Positions 23,801-35,800 of a stretch of DNA of 64,000 nucleotides are shown here, one piece after another. A program made the position numbers and the translations under genes. Source of the stretch: Balanoglossus misakiensis. Its lineage: Eukaryota > Hemichordata. The notes beneath the pieces were generated by a model, which did no database searches, was not told the origin of the DNA, and worked only from the letters and a program-made list of their open reading frames with translations. The DNA lies in assembly GCA_040954595.2 (NCBI GenBank), contig CM082578.2, forward strand, positions 4,588,001 through 4,652,000, given 5' to 3'. Position 1 is the stretch's first letter. Every line of letters starts with the position of its first letter.

Positions 23801-26800
23801 CTTCTTCATAAACTAGCCACCCGTCAATCAAGGGTATGAAGATTTTGCTTGGTGTGCGCAACTGAATTTCTAAATAGACGCAGAAAGTGGTTCATTCCAA
23901 GACAGTTGCCACTTTGACTCTGAAAAAGAGTTTCTGCTGTCACAATGCGGGTAAATTATTCTGGTATTTGATAGTTCGAGGGGAGGGTGATGTGTTTCTG
24001 TATTCTGTCTTCGTGATGGCAACCTGATAGGATTTACAATGCATATGTATTGTATATATTTGTTTGGACATTTAAAAAAAAATCTTTAGCTACAAAGCCA
24101 ATCCATATGACAGCGCCACCAAACAGTGCAACCTCTGCTTAACAGATAAATTTATTATCAATCTCAACCCAGAACTTCCACATTTAATAAAAGAAACGAA
24201 CTTGTGTCCTCATGTCGACACAGGCACAAAGCATTGTTACGCAAGAAACTCCCCACACAACACAAACATATCACCAGCTACACATTGTCATGCAAAAATG
24301 CCCACCCCAACCAACATTCCACCACCTGTGTACCTGCATATAACCACGTCTCCCCCTTGTGTTTGCGCCAGTTTAGTCTCCTGATGAGTGAGTCCAATGA
24401 CCCACGAAATCAGAAGACTACTGGCGAAATCTCAAGGGGGAGAGGTGGTTATATACAGGTACACAGTCCTGGTGTCCTGGTGGATGACGGAATTTTAGAG
24501 GCAGCCTTCGTAGAAACAGTACGCAGCTATCGTGGTATGCGTCGTCAAGGGATGAAAAACTTATGCAGATGCAAGTGATATGGCTTAATGGTAAGGATTT
24601 TACAGGATAGGGAACATCTTTGAAGTTTTTTCACTGTGGAAAAATATGTGAAATTTTGCAGATGTAGGGGCTTTAACTGAAAGCTTCTTCTCGCTTCCAC
24701 TTGAATTCACTGTACTTAGACAGGCGGTGCATTTTGGCATCACTTGGTTGATTACTCTTACAATGGGGATTACAGCTCTTCTAGAGAAGGACAAATGCCC
24801 TCGGCTTTGAATCATGTGACCTTCTGTACCATGTTTTATCTCTCAGTCACAAGCAGATTCAAAGCCTTTGGTAAATCATACTCATTTATTTCATATTTTT
24901 TTTCTATTCCGGAAGATGTAAACGTTTACAGCGGTCCAAAAGAGATACATTTATATGAACAGATCCAAATTCAGTATACTGAATGCTAGCCTAAATACAA
25001 ATTGTACCTGATTGTGGCATGGCAGTATGAATGCAAACTTCTCCAAGTTACAATTATCCATAATTACAAGAGATCAATTCTACTATGCACGGAAAAACCT
25101 TGAGGAAAAAATGCCGCCTCAACTCCAACTCCAACTTTACATGTGTGTTTCGTAATGTATGTGCAGTGTGGAGGGGTTATTACAGCTATTGGGGATTTGC
25201 GTGCACATGGTAAGCTAACGCGAAAGTGTCAAGCTTTTAATTATCGATCTGAAGATAGTTACTATATAGCCGCTACACGTTGGTATAGCAAAAACTGGGT
25301 CACAATGCGTTACATGGTATACTACTGCCCGTCCGTGTATTGAGTGCTGACCTCCCTGGCTTTTGAGCGAACCACTCTCTACGAGCCACAGCAGCAACGC
25401 GTCTGTATGGTAGCGATATTGGCTTCATGATAATATTCAACACGTTTACTCACAAATCTCCTCTTTCCGAAATGATTGAAGATATTTCTTTTTCAGAGCT
25501 CATTATATTTTCGCAATGCAATCACTTCCCTCCCACACTTTGAAAAGAGATGAGGGTCGAAACATCCCAGACTCATTTCGTGGTTGTTGTTTTTCTAATT
25601 ACATGTACCGGACAAAACAAGACTAGGCTATTTCATCATATTTTAGCTCTGTTCAGAAACACATTTTTAAAACAATGCCACTATTACAACTGAAAAATAA
25701 GGCTGCCATATCACACCCCCTCCTCTCCACTCCCTTCTTTCCCCTCCCCTCCCCGCCGCACACTACCCCTTATTTTATCACTCCGACACAAACAAATACA
25801 AGCTATTTGGAAGTCGACATCATACAACTAAATCAACAGTGTGTGATCAGTCATAGACTCTCCATAGAAAGCGGAGAATACGCGCCGCCAAGCACAGCGT
25901 CGCGCCTCTGGAGGACGCTCTCTTGTTCCGGCTGGACAGGGAAGAACGCGAATCGCAGGGTCTCAGCTGCCAGATCAGATCTGACATTGCATTTGAGCAT
26001 CACCTTTAGGTGTGATCTCGTGTCACAAAAGGCAAAACTTGTTCGTGTAGTCATGGCAATTGCATTCAACGCTGTTTTGATAAGTAACTTATCAAAATAA
26101 ACCGGATATTTTGATCGTTATTCTTGGCTTCCAGAGAAGGACTTCACTGGAAATGACCATATCACTCTAAAGTTTTTGACGCTTGGGACGCGTCCAATGC
26201 GTTCAGTCTGAACGCATTGGACGTTCAGTCTGAACGTATTCGACGCGTTACATGTGTTCAGTTATTGAACTCATGTGTTCAGAAATATCATTGATGTGTT
26301 CAACCGTTTACCGCTACCATTCTACCACCAATTTTACGTCTGTTTTTATTCAGACAACATTAATTTGTATGTCAAACATGTCAATATTTCTTTTAACATG
26401 TTTTTATCTCCAACAGTCCCCTTCTCAAACCAACCACACAGAAAAACACATTTTGTTTGACCCATATAATATACGTATGTGTATGAGTGAACACAATAAT
26501 GCAATCAAATGTATGTTTTGGCCTTTCCGAATGTTTTCATGCACATTGCTTTAGAGAAAAATGCCGTAAATGTCTTTGATCTTTTTACTTTAACATAAAA
26601 AGTCAGGCTAAAACACTTATCGAACAGTGGCGTTCAATTTGTGAATGCTAGTGTTCTAACATGACACAAAACAGAACACTAGCGTTGCCCATTTCCAAAG
26701 GGTTTATGGGTAATCCAGATGGCGGGCATGCGCACATCAGATGCAAGTTGGGCGCCTTTTCTGTCTGACGATATTTCGGTGCTGCGGTTTCCAGATTACT

Positions 26801-29800
26801 GGACTGTCGCATTTGTAGCGTTTTGTTCCACTTTTGACATCAAACTGGCCTCACGCCTGTGGACTGCTGCCGTAAGTATTGTCGTGGCAGAATTTCATAT
26901 TGGCACCGCGGAGGTCCACGAGTGGTACGTTTCATCCTTCAAGATGCAATTGTACTTTTTCTCATAGAAACGATCATTTTTTCTGTAGCTTTCAATTTCA
27001 TTTGTCCTCAAATTGTATTTGTCATTAAGTTGATTAAAATGTTAACATTCATTCATGTAAATGTGTGTATGTGTCCAATTTTGTAATGTCTAATGTTGTC
27101 TGGTTTATAGAACACATGCATTCTATTAGCTTGGTTTGAACACTTAGGTTGTGTTCAAAAAGTGTTACATTGGCTTGACGCGTAACTAGTGTTCTATTTC
27201 ATGAAAGTTTAGAACATATGTAATGCGTTCAAAACTGAAGACACTATGTGTTCAATATCTGAACACATGCGTTCTAGTTTTCGTACTGAACACTTGTACT
27301 GCTTTCAAAAAGTGTTACAATTATGTGTTCTAATATGTGTTCAATCGTTGAACACTTCACTTTAGATATGTTTGCTAAATGTATGAAAATGGGCTAGACA
27401 ACAAGAATGTGATTACATTTTTCAAATTTCTCGCAGTTACAAATACACAATGTGTCATTTCAGGTAAATCATATTAGACAAAAGTAAAATACTGTATCGC
27501 ACGGTTGTAGTTGTTACTATCTGATGTGTGATTAGGCCTCGACAGACGCCATATAATGCAAGAACATTTACTGAGCATTATTCAATCATTTGGCTTCGTG
27601 ATCAATTCTCGAACATGTGTACTCATTAATTCTTCGCTTACCGATGTTTCCAGATATTCCTATTTTCAGAGCTCATTATTTTTTTCGCCATGCAACCACT
27701 TCCCTCCCACACTTTGAAAGAGTTGATGGTCGAAACAAACCTCAGTCTCATTCCATTAGTATTTTTTTCTAATCACCAGACAAAACAGTCTGAAACTATT
27801 GCACCACGTTCAGCTCCCCTCCCCTCCCGTACCCCCACCCTACCCTCCCCTCCTAAGTTGCTAATCATTCCCGAATCTCAAATTGATTGTTTTCTTATTC
27901 TGCACACTACGATTCAATTCTACAAATACAGGCACACATGTGGCCCCTTAGTACAGCTAAGTTGAGAAAGAAACAAATTTCACGGAAGTTAAGGCGCTTG
28001 TAATAATCGTGATTTTGGGGCAATGAGTCATTTTAGGCGAAGAATCATCGGCGGTGTAAATTTTGTATGAAAATTGTGGAATTTATATTTCACATTTGAT
28101 AAAACACTTGAACTACTGCTTGCAAAAGAATAAGATATTTCACTTTAGCATGTGATTCTCTTTGGCTCCCGATGGACATCTTTCTTAAAATTTTGTCTGA
28201 AAATAGATAAGAAATCACGTGACAATGTGGGCAGTAGTCATTTCCCATCCTCATTTGCATAACATAGAGATTGTATTCACCGTTCTAAATTTAGGTCTAT
28301 GTGTGGAAAAAGACAATTAAAATTCTGTTGAATCAGCTACAGCAAACTTGCATAAAGTGCAATAATGATTGAAGATATTTCTTTTTTTAGAGCGCATTAA
28401 TTTTTTCGCTGTGCAATCACTTCCCTCCCACACTTTGAAAAGAGATGAGGGTCGAAACATCCCAGACTCATTTCATGTTTTTTTCTTCTAATTACCGGTA
28501 CATGTACCGGACAAAATAAGACTAGGGTATTGCATCATATTTCAGCTCTGTTCAGAAACACATTTTTAAAACAATGCCACTATTATAACTGAAAAATAAG
28601 GTTGTCATATCATACCCCTACCCTCCTCTCCACTCCCTTCTTTCCCCTCCCCTCCCCGCCGCACACTACCCCCTATTTTATCACCCCGACACAAACAAAT
28701 ACAAGCCATTTGGAAGTCGACATCATACAACTAAATCAACAGTGTGTGATCAGTCATAGACTCTCCATAGAAAGCTGAGAATACGCGCCGCCGCGTGTTC
28801 CGGCTGGACAGGGAAGAACGCGAATGGCAGGGTCTCTGCTGCCAGACTAGGTCTGACATTGCATTGGAGCATCACCTTTAGGTGTGATCTCGTGTCACAA
28901 AAGGCAAAACTGTTGTTCGGGTATATATAGTCTGGTAATTGCATTCGACGCTGTTTTGATAAGTAACTTATCAAAAAACCTAGGATATTTTGATCGTTAT
29001 TCTTGGCTTCCAGAGAAAGACTCCACCAGTACTACTGGAAATGACCATACGTTTGCTAAATGTATGAAAATGGACTAGACTATAAGAATGAGATTACATT
29101 TTTCACATTTCTCGCAGTTACAAATACACCATGTGTCATTTCATGGACAATCATATTATACAAAAGTGAAATACTGTATCGTTGTAGTTGTTATTATCTG
29201 ATGTGTGATTAGGCCTCGACAGACGCCATAATGCTAGAACATTTACTGAGCATTATTCAATATGGCCGGCAATCATTTAGCTTCGTGATGAATTCTCGAA
29301 CATGTGTACTCATTAATTCTTCGCTTACCGATGTTTCCAGATATTCCTATTTTCAGAGCTCATTAATTTTTTTCGCCATGCAACCACTTCCCTCCCACAC
29401 TTTGAAAGAGTTGATGGTCGAAAGTCTCATTCCATTAGGTTTTTTTCTAATCACCAGACAAAACAGTCTGAAACTATTGCACCACGTTCAGCTCCCCTCC
29501 CCTCCCGCACCCCCACCCCACCCTCCCCTCCTACGTTGCTAATGATTCCCGAATCTCAAATTGATTGAGTTTTCTTATTCTGCACACTACGATTCAATTC
29601 TACAAAAACAGGTATACCTCTGGCCCCCTTAGTACAGCTAAGTTGAGAAAGAAACAAATTTCAGAGAAGTTAAAGGCGCTTGTCATAATCGTGATTTGGG
29701 GGCAATGAGTCATTTTAGGTGAAGAATCATCGGCGGTGTGAATTTTGTATAAAAATTGTGGAATTTATATTTCACATTTGATAAAACACTTTAACACTGC

Positions 29801-32800
29801 TTGCAAAAGAATAAGATATTTTAATTTAGCATGTGATTCTCTATGGCTCCCGATGGACATCTTTCTTAAAATTTTGTCTGAAAATAGATACGAAATCACG
29901 TGACAATGTGGGCAGTAGTCATTTCCCATTCTCATTTGCATAACATAGAGATTGAATTCACCGTTCTAAATTTAGGTACATGTGTAGAAAAAAACAATTA
30001 AAATTCTGTTGAATCAGCAACAGAAAACTTGCATAAAAGGCGACCGGTGAACGCAACATTTACAGTCATTCACTGGTTGCTCTTCCTGAGATCATCAATC
30101 CAGCGAAAACGAAGAACGATGGCTATTGTGTTGAAAGCTGTGGTCCTGATTGCTGTTGCAGTCTGCCAGGTAAGTTGAACGTTTCTGTTCTTTTCCCCAC
30201 CAGACGCTCACTTCCACTTGATATGTTATTAAGTTTTGTCTAGCCCAGTTTGGTGTGACTTGCTGAGGGTCTAGATTTACGCTTTATTTCTCTTTCCCAG
30301 TTGTGTACACTAGATGGCGCTGCGGTATCCGACAATCTTATGAAGAGATACAAATGTATACTACGAGCACCGTGCATAGTAAGTATACAAAAAGTCTACT
30401 GAATATAACATGTAAAAGTGTTCTGTGTTTTGATAAAAATTATATGGAAAATAGTAAAATAACAATGCCGATAATTCTAAAATGTTCTTCAAGAGCACGA
30501 TAAATTTTCAAGCTGTACGATGTCTCCTATGCAGTACTGTCATACGGTAACTGTGGTGTCTATAACAATGCCGATAATTCTAAAATGTTCTTCATGAGTA
30601 CTATTTACCATGGTAAAGATGTCTTTGTGGATAAATAAAATCGCTAATTGTACGTGGTTGTACTATATAGAAAGTTAAATGACAAAAATCGTTATGTTCA
30701 TGACAGCGTTTAGATGAACAAAAAACATCTAACGCACGTTGAGAATGAAGTAATTCAATGACCGGGGTGCGATTCCACAACGCAACAGAACAACGCTGAC
30801 GAAAAACGGTTTAATATCTGGAATGAATAATGTGTTGTCAAATCTGTCCGCGAAATTTTGCTCTCGTGTTATGACTTAGCAAAGTTTAAACTCCCTCTCT
30901 CTCTCTCTCTCTCTCCCCTCTCTCTCCAGCTGCCGGCAAAACACTCTACACGTGCGATAAAGATACAGAGATTAGAGTGAATGTAAACGTTCCTGACATG
31001 AGTGCGATGACTGCGTGTATTTGGCAGAAAACAAACTCGGCGGAGCAACCAGAGTCAACCTTGTATTCCTACTGCGGCAGTGGAGCCGAATGGTGCAATG
31101 ACATCTTTCTTCGACACGACCAAAATGGCAGATCATTGAAATTACATATCATGTCAGACGAGAGGTATTCAAGCGTCTATATGAACCTGGCTGATTCGAA
31201 TTGGCACCACGTGTGTGCCTCGTGGTCTAGCTACAATGGAGTGTATAGAATAAGTGTTGATGGTGCCATAGCCGGAGAAGGCACTGGTCTGGCGACAGGT
31301 AAGACCATTCCAGGAGGGGGGTGTCTCTTCTTGGGACAGGATCAAGATGTCCAGGGTGTTCTCTCCCAGAAAGATTACCAAGCATTTGTCGGAAAACTCA
31401 CCAGATTTCATCTGTTCCAAAGCGCACTCAGCCATGACACGATGTTATATATATGTCAAAACTGTGGTAGAGCTTATCAAAGAGAAGGTGATGTTTTTTC
31501 GTGGGTTGACAGCGGCAGCTGCGTGACCATAAGCGACAATGTGAGCGTACTCGGTGGAGACTGCGGTAAGATTGTTTTAAAGAATTGTTTGAAGAAGGAA
31601 ATTTTTAAGTTAAGCTAAACTTTACCGTCTTTGCTTGAATATGACAAATAACAACGCTGTATGACACTTTAGGTTGTTTTTAACACTTTGAATGACACAG
31701 GATAGTCATTTAAATTCTATATATAATATGCGAGTAGTGTAGCACCCATACATGCATTGGACACTTCGCACAGTTTTGTCACTAATTATTGTATATCTTT
31801 CAGATGCTGCAATGCCTACATGTGGTTAGATTGACGCCATGTGAAGACAACGATGAACCGCTGTTGCTTAAAAAAATTGGAACTATTGGTAGTGGGTTAT
31901 GTTAGATATTTGTGAATTTCAGCGCTGACATGTAACGGTCAGGTCGCATCTCGGAACTGATCAAACAAGCATGCTATGATAATAAAATATGCAGCATAAT
32001 TTAATCCGTCTCGCTGTCCGTCTTTGGTTTCTGGGTATTTCTTCAAGTTTGGACAGAGAGAAAAGAGATAGTGGTTTGAAGTAGCCAGTATGACCACTGA
32101 CGCACAAGCCCTTTGCTCTCCACATTCAAGGGACAATGTTAGCAAAATATGTTGAGAAAGACAAAAAGCGGGGTTCTTATTGAAAAGTTGTTCAGAATGA
32201 CAAATAGTACGGTTGCTTTGTTCGTAAATGGAACGTCACTGGTGTTTTGGTATGCCCAGCCTGTTCAGGTGGTCTGAACATTGATACGCTATGGCGCGAA
32301 TCTCTACAATGACATTACCTCTGTCAAATTCTCCAAACTCTGTTAGACGGACCTCTCTACCTTTGATATCTCTAAAACTCACAATCATGGCTTTCTTTAC
32401 TCGGTATTCAAAAGATTCACACGGCTGTCATAAAAAAACTGATAGGTCGCGTTCTTCACTCTACATGTGTGCGGCTTGCAGAAGGTCTGCACTGATGGGC
32501 CTTGGTTTGTTTGTATGTTATCTTCCCTGATGTGACACAGTAGATGGGTTTGATGCAGCAAGAAGCGCTTGCAGACTACGCCCCTTTTCACGACGCGTGT
32601 ATCTCACTGCATTTCCCGCCACCACAACGTGGCAGGTGAGAACGTGGTATTCAAATCAGACCGTGACAGAAACATTACATGCAATATACGCTATCAGATC
32701 TTGGATCAGGAAGGCAGCGGCTTGATCATTGGATCCAGATTTCTTCAACCAAAAAGAACTTTTCACCCGGACCATAATGGGATGAGATCAAACTTTCAAT

Positions 32801-35800
32801 ATTATTTTTCAGCTCCTTGAGAGATGGGTAATCGAAAAGTCAAACAAATAATAGGGGCTAGTGTACCGAATATATTAAAAGATATCATGTAACATTTCTT
32901 TTCTTTTTTTCGGGTGCACTTGCGTTATCAAATACCAAACAGTGCAACCTCTGCTTAACAGATACATTTATTACCAATCTCAACCCAGAACTTCCACATT
33001 TAATAAAAGAAACGAACTTGTGTCCCCCTGTCGACACAGACACAAAGCATTGTTACGCAACAATTAAATCTAGAAACTCCCCACACAACACATTCATATC
33101 ACCAGCTACACATTGTTATGCAAAAATGCCCACCCCAACCTACATTCTACCACCTTTGTACCTGCATATAACCACGTCCTCCCCCTTGAGATTTCGCCAG
33201 TTTAGTCTCCTGATGAGTGAGTCCAGTGACTCACGAAACAACGCTGTAGAAATTATACCGCCTTTCCTTTTTCCAACTACCCTTACTTTACATACATACA
33301 CTTGTACATACATGTGCAGACATAACACGCACACGCATAATTTCCTGTTCGGTTTTATGAAATGGTCATCAAGACCTGAAACGCCACAACAGGACGTAAA
33401 AAGTCTCAAAAGATACCGTACAACAACGAAGTTCCAACAGAGAAACGAAAGGTGCAAATCTCCACTTCAACTGCACTTGCAAGGTACATGTACTTTACGT
33501 ACTACATGTATATGCATGTACATGTACATACCTTCTACTTATTTTAACATACCAGTAGACCATCACTGTTCGTCATTCTAGCAGAATCGCTTGCAGGTTT
33601 GAACAAAAAAATCAATTGTGGGCTATGGAGGCCTGTAACAAACAGTAATCTAATGTCCCCAAATGTATACATGTAAGATGATCCTTACCTGTTTTTCTCC
33701 TCTCTTTCCGCTGAATTTTTCCCGCGACCACTTCTTTGAAACTGCTCGCCTCCACCTCGTTGGCAAAATTGAGCGCAGCATGGCAGTCCTGAGCGAACGA
33801 TGAAAAACATGCTGTCAGATCCTTGTTCATGTGCAGTGTATGTTGGGTTAGTGAAATATGTACACTTTGACTGCGTCATCTAATCTCCGTCAGTTGATAG
33901 ATTTCCAAAGAAAAGAAATCAGTAAGGTACCACTTGTTAAGTAGGATTCGTTTCACTGTGTACCATGTTACAATTTGTTTCACTACGGCAAGACCCGCCT
34001 GAGAATATTTCACTAATACTTACATCAGTTGCAAACGTGTGGAAGAATGCCTTAGGTGCGTAATACCGGAACTGGTTATAAAGTTCTTGCTCCCATATTT
34101 GCTGTCTCTTCTGCATGACAAGAAGGCGACAATATCAGAGATGTACAATGTACGGTCACAACAGGCTGTGTGCATTTTGGAAATGATTCAACACTGTTGT
34201 GAAACATTTTCCATTTCAAGAAAATGGTTTTGATTCCAGATCATGCAGTTATAATGATGTATATTATATTTATAAAGACACCACCTCTACTCATGATAAT
34301 CCTGCCAACCAAGAACTTTTCTGTAAACGTAACTTTAAAATATCATAAAAATTAAGTAAAAACTACTTGATTGCCGCGATGTACACTTCTATAGAAGTGA
34401 CACATTTTGCCTACTTTGCCTTGATATAAACTTTTTCGTATGAGACCCCGACCCGCAGTCACAGACGAGCCGATCTCCACCTTTCAGACCACTATAAGAT
34501 ACTTATATCTTCTTTGTTTTATTTCAATCATCAGTCTACGTGCATTATTTTCACGAACAGCAAAACTCCTTAGACACCCGGAAGGGTGAATGTGTGATAA
34601 ATTTTGCAGACAACTTACACTTATATCATATACCCGGATGTAGTAGGACCGATTTTGGTTGTCTTTGATAAAGCATGCCACACCACAGTACATCTTGGTC
34701 CATTTACTTGGTGACTGCGGCAACGCGAAGTATACTTGGACTATAGCAGTTGATAAACTCTGTAAAAAAGTGGAGCATGCGTTTTGCTTTAAAGGGGCAG
34801 TGGGTGTTGTATCACCCCAATATATAATAATAACCCTATATGGTTATTACATATTGGGGTAATACAGGTGTAACTTTTGATGATAATTGCACTATTTTAG
34901 CTCTGTTCAACTACAACGGTATTTTGTTCTACTCACCAAAGCAAGTGCCAAGGCTTGTAAAAGTGGCATGTTACTGTTGATAGTTGAATTTTCGTCTGGA
35001 CTATAATTCACTACCAACAATAACATTGCTGGTAATGCATATACATGTATTGACTGTAGTGACAAGGTGACTACTTGGCATATCAACTTAATGTTTCGAG
35101 CATAAAAATAAACTGTAAGTGAAACAAGGAACAGAAACGCTGAAAATGTTGACACACGCTACAGCCTCTGTACCGTAATCAATACTGATCAGACAACTCT
35201 GTTCGTCGCTCCTATTTTAAATGTACGTTAATGTCAAAATGTTGACACATAAATAACCTTTAGCATAATCACAAACATGAGCAGTTTGGTTTATATGATG
35301 AAGTGGTGAAAAGGTTGCAAAGTCTGGTTAGTAAATTCTTCAAAAGACAAAATATAGCCATACTATAAACCACTCAACGCCACAGGCAGATTTTGGGGTC
35401 ATGCCTATAAGACACAACTAAATAAAAACAACCTCTGTTTGTTGTGTGGTCTGAAAAGCTGCTGGTTCAGGCTGATAGTAAGGTGATCTGAGTTGTGTTA
35501 CGGTCTGACTCTATCCAGTGCATGGGACCGCTACTCCGCAGTCCTGTAGCACTGTTGAATTTATAATTTACTGACAATTCACAAAACTTCAGGAGGTGTA
35601 GTTTTAGAAAGAATGTCAATTGACGATGCGTAAACAATGACGTATAATTGTGTGTGTGCGCTGCGCTGAAAAATCATTAGGCCTTTATATAGCGCGATCA
35701 AGTATAGACATTGTTACATGCAGAAGTTTCAGGCTCTGCGATGCCACTGTGTACACAGAACAGCATACCTCGCAACACTAGGCTATAAATCATGCATGCA

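Larger units (their letters stand above)
22060..24112. other. WASP intron 4 spacer with hairpins
   Basis: No exon is recognisable. The stretch holds a 17-bp-arm hairpin (22651-22709), three degenerate units of about 60-70 bp containing GATTAGATTGTA-type sequence (about 23140-23345), and the long palindrome at 23356-23499. Confidence 0.5.
25470..30035. repeat. two-level tandem duplication upstream of the pentraxin-like gene
   Basis: Unit A (25470-26160 and 28363-29046) and unit B (27369-28345 and 29047-30035) alternate A-B-A-B, so an A+B block was duplicated in tandem. A and B themselves share a core (CACTTCCCTCCCACACTTTG followed by GTCGAAA), so they descend from an older duplication. The block ends at the promoter of the gene starting at 30119. 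The short frames inside are not conserved between copies. Confidence 0.75.

Noticed and set aside
32397-32591. Minus-strand 64-residue frame with Cys/His residues
   Set aside because: Briefly considered as a zinc-finger or TE exon, but spacing fits no known motif and no neighbours support it.
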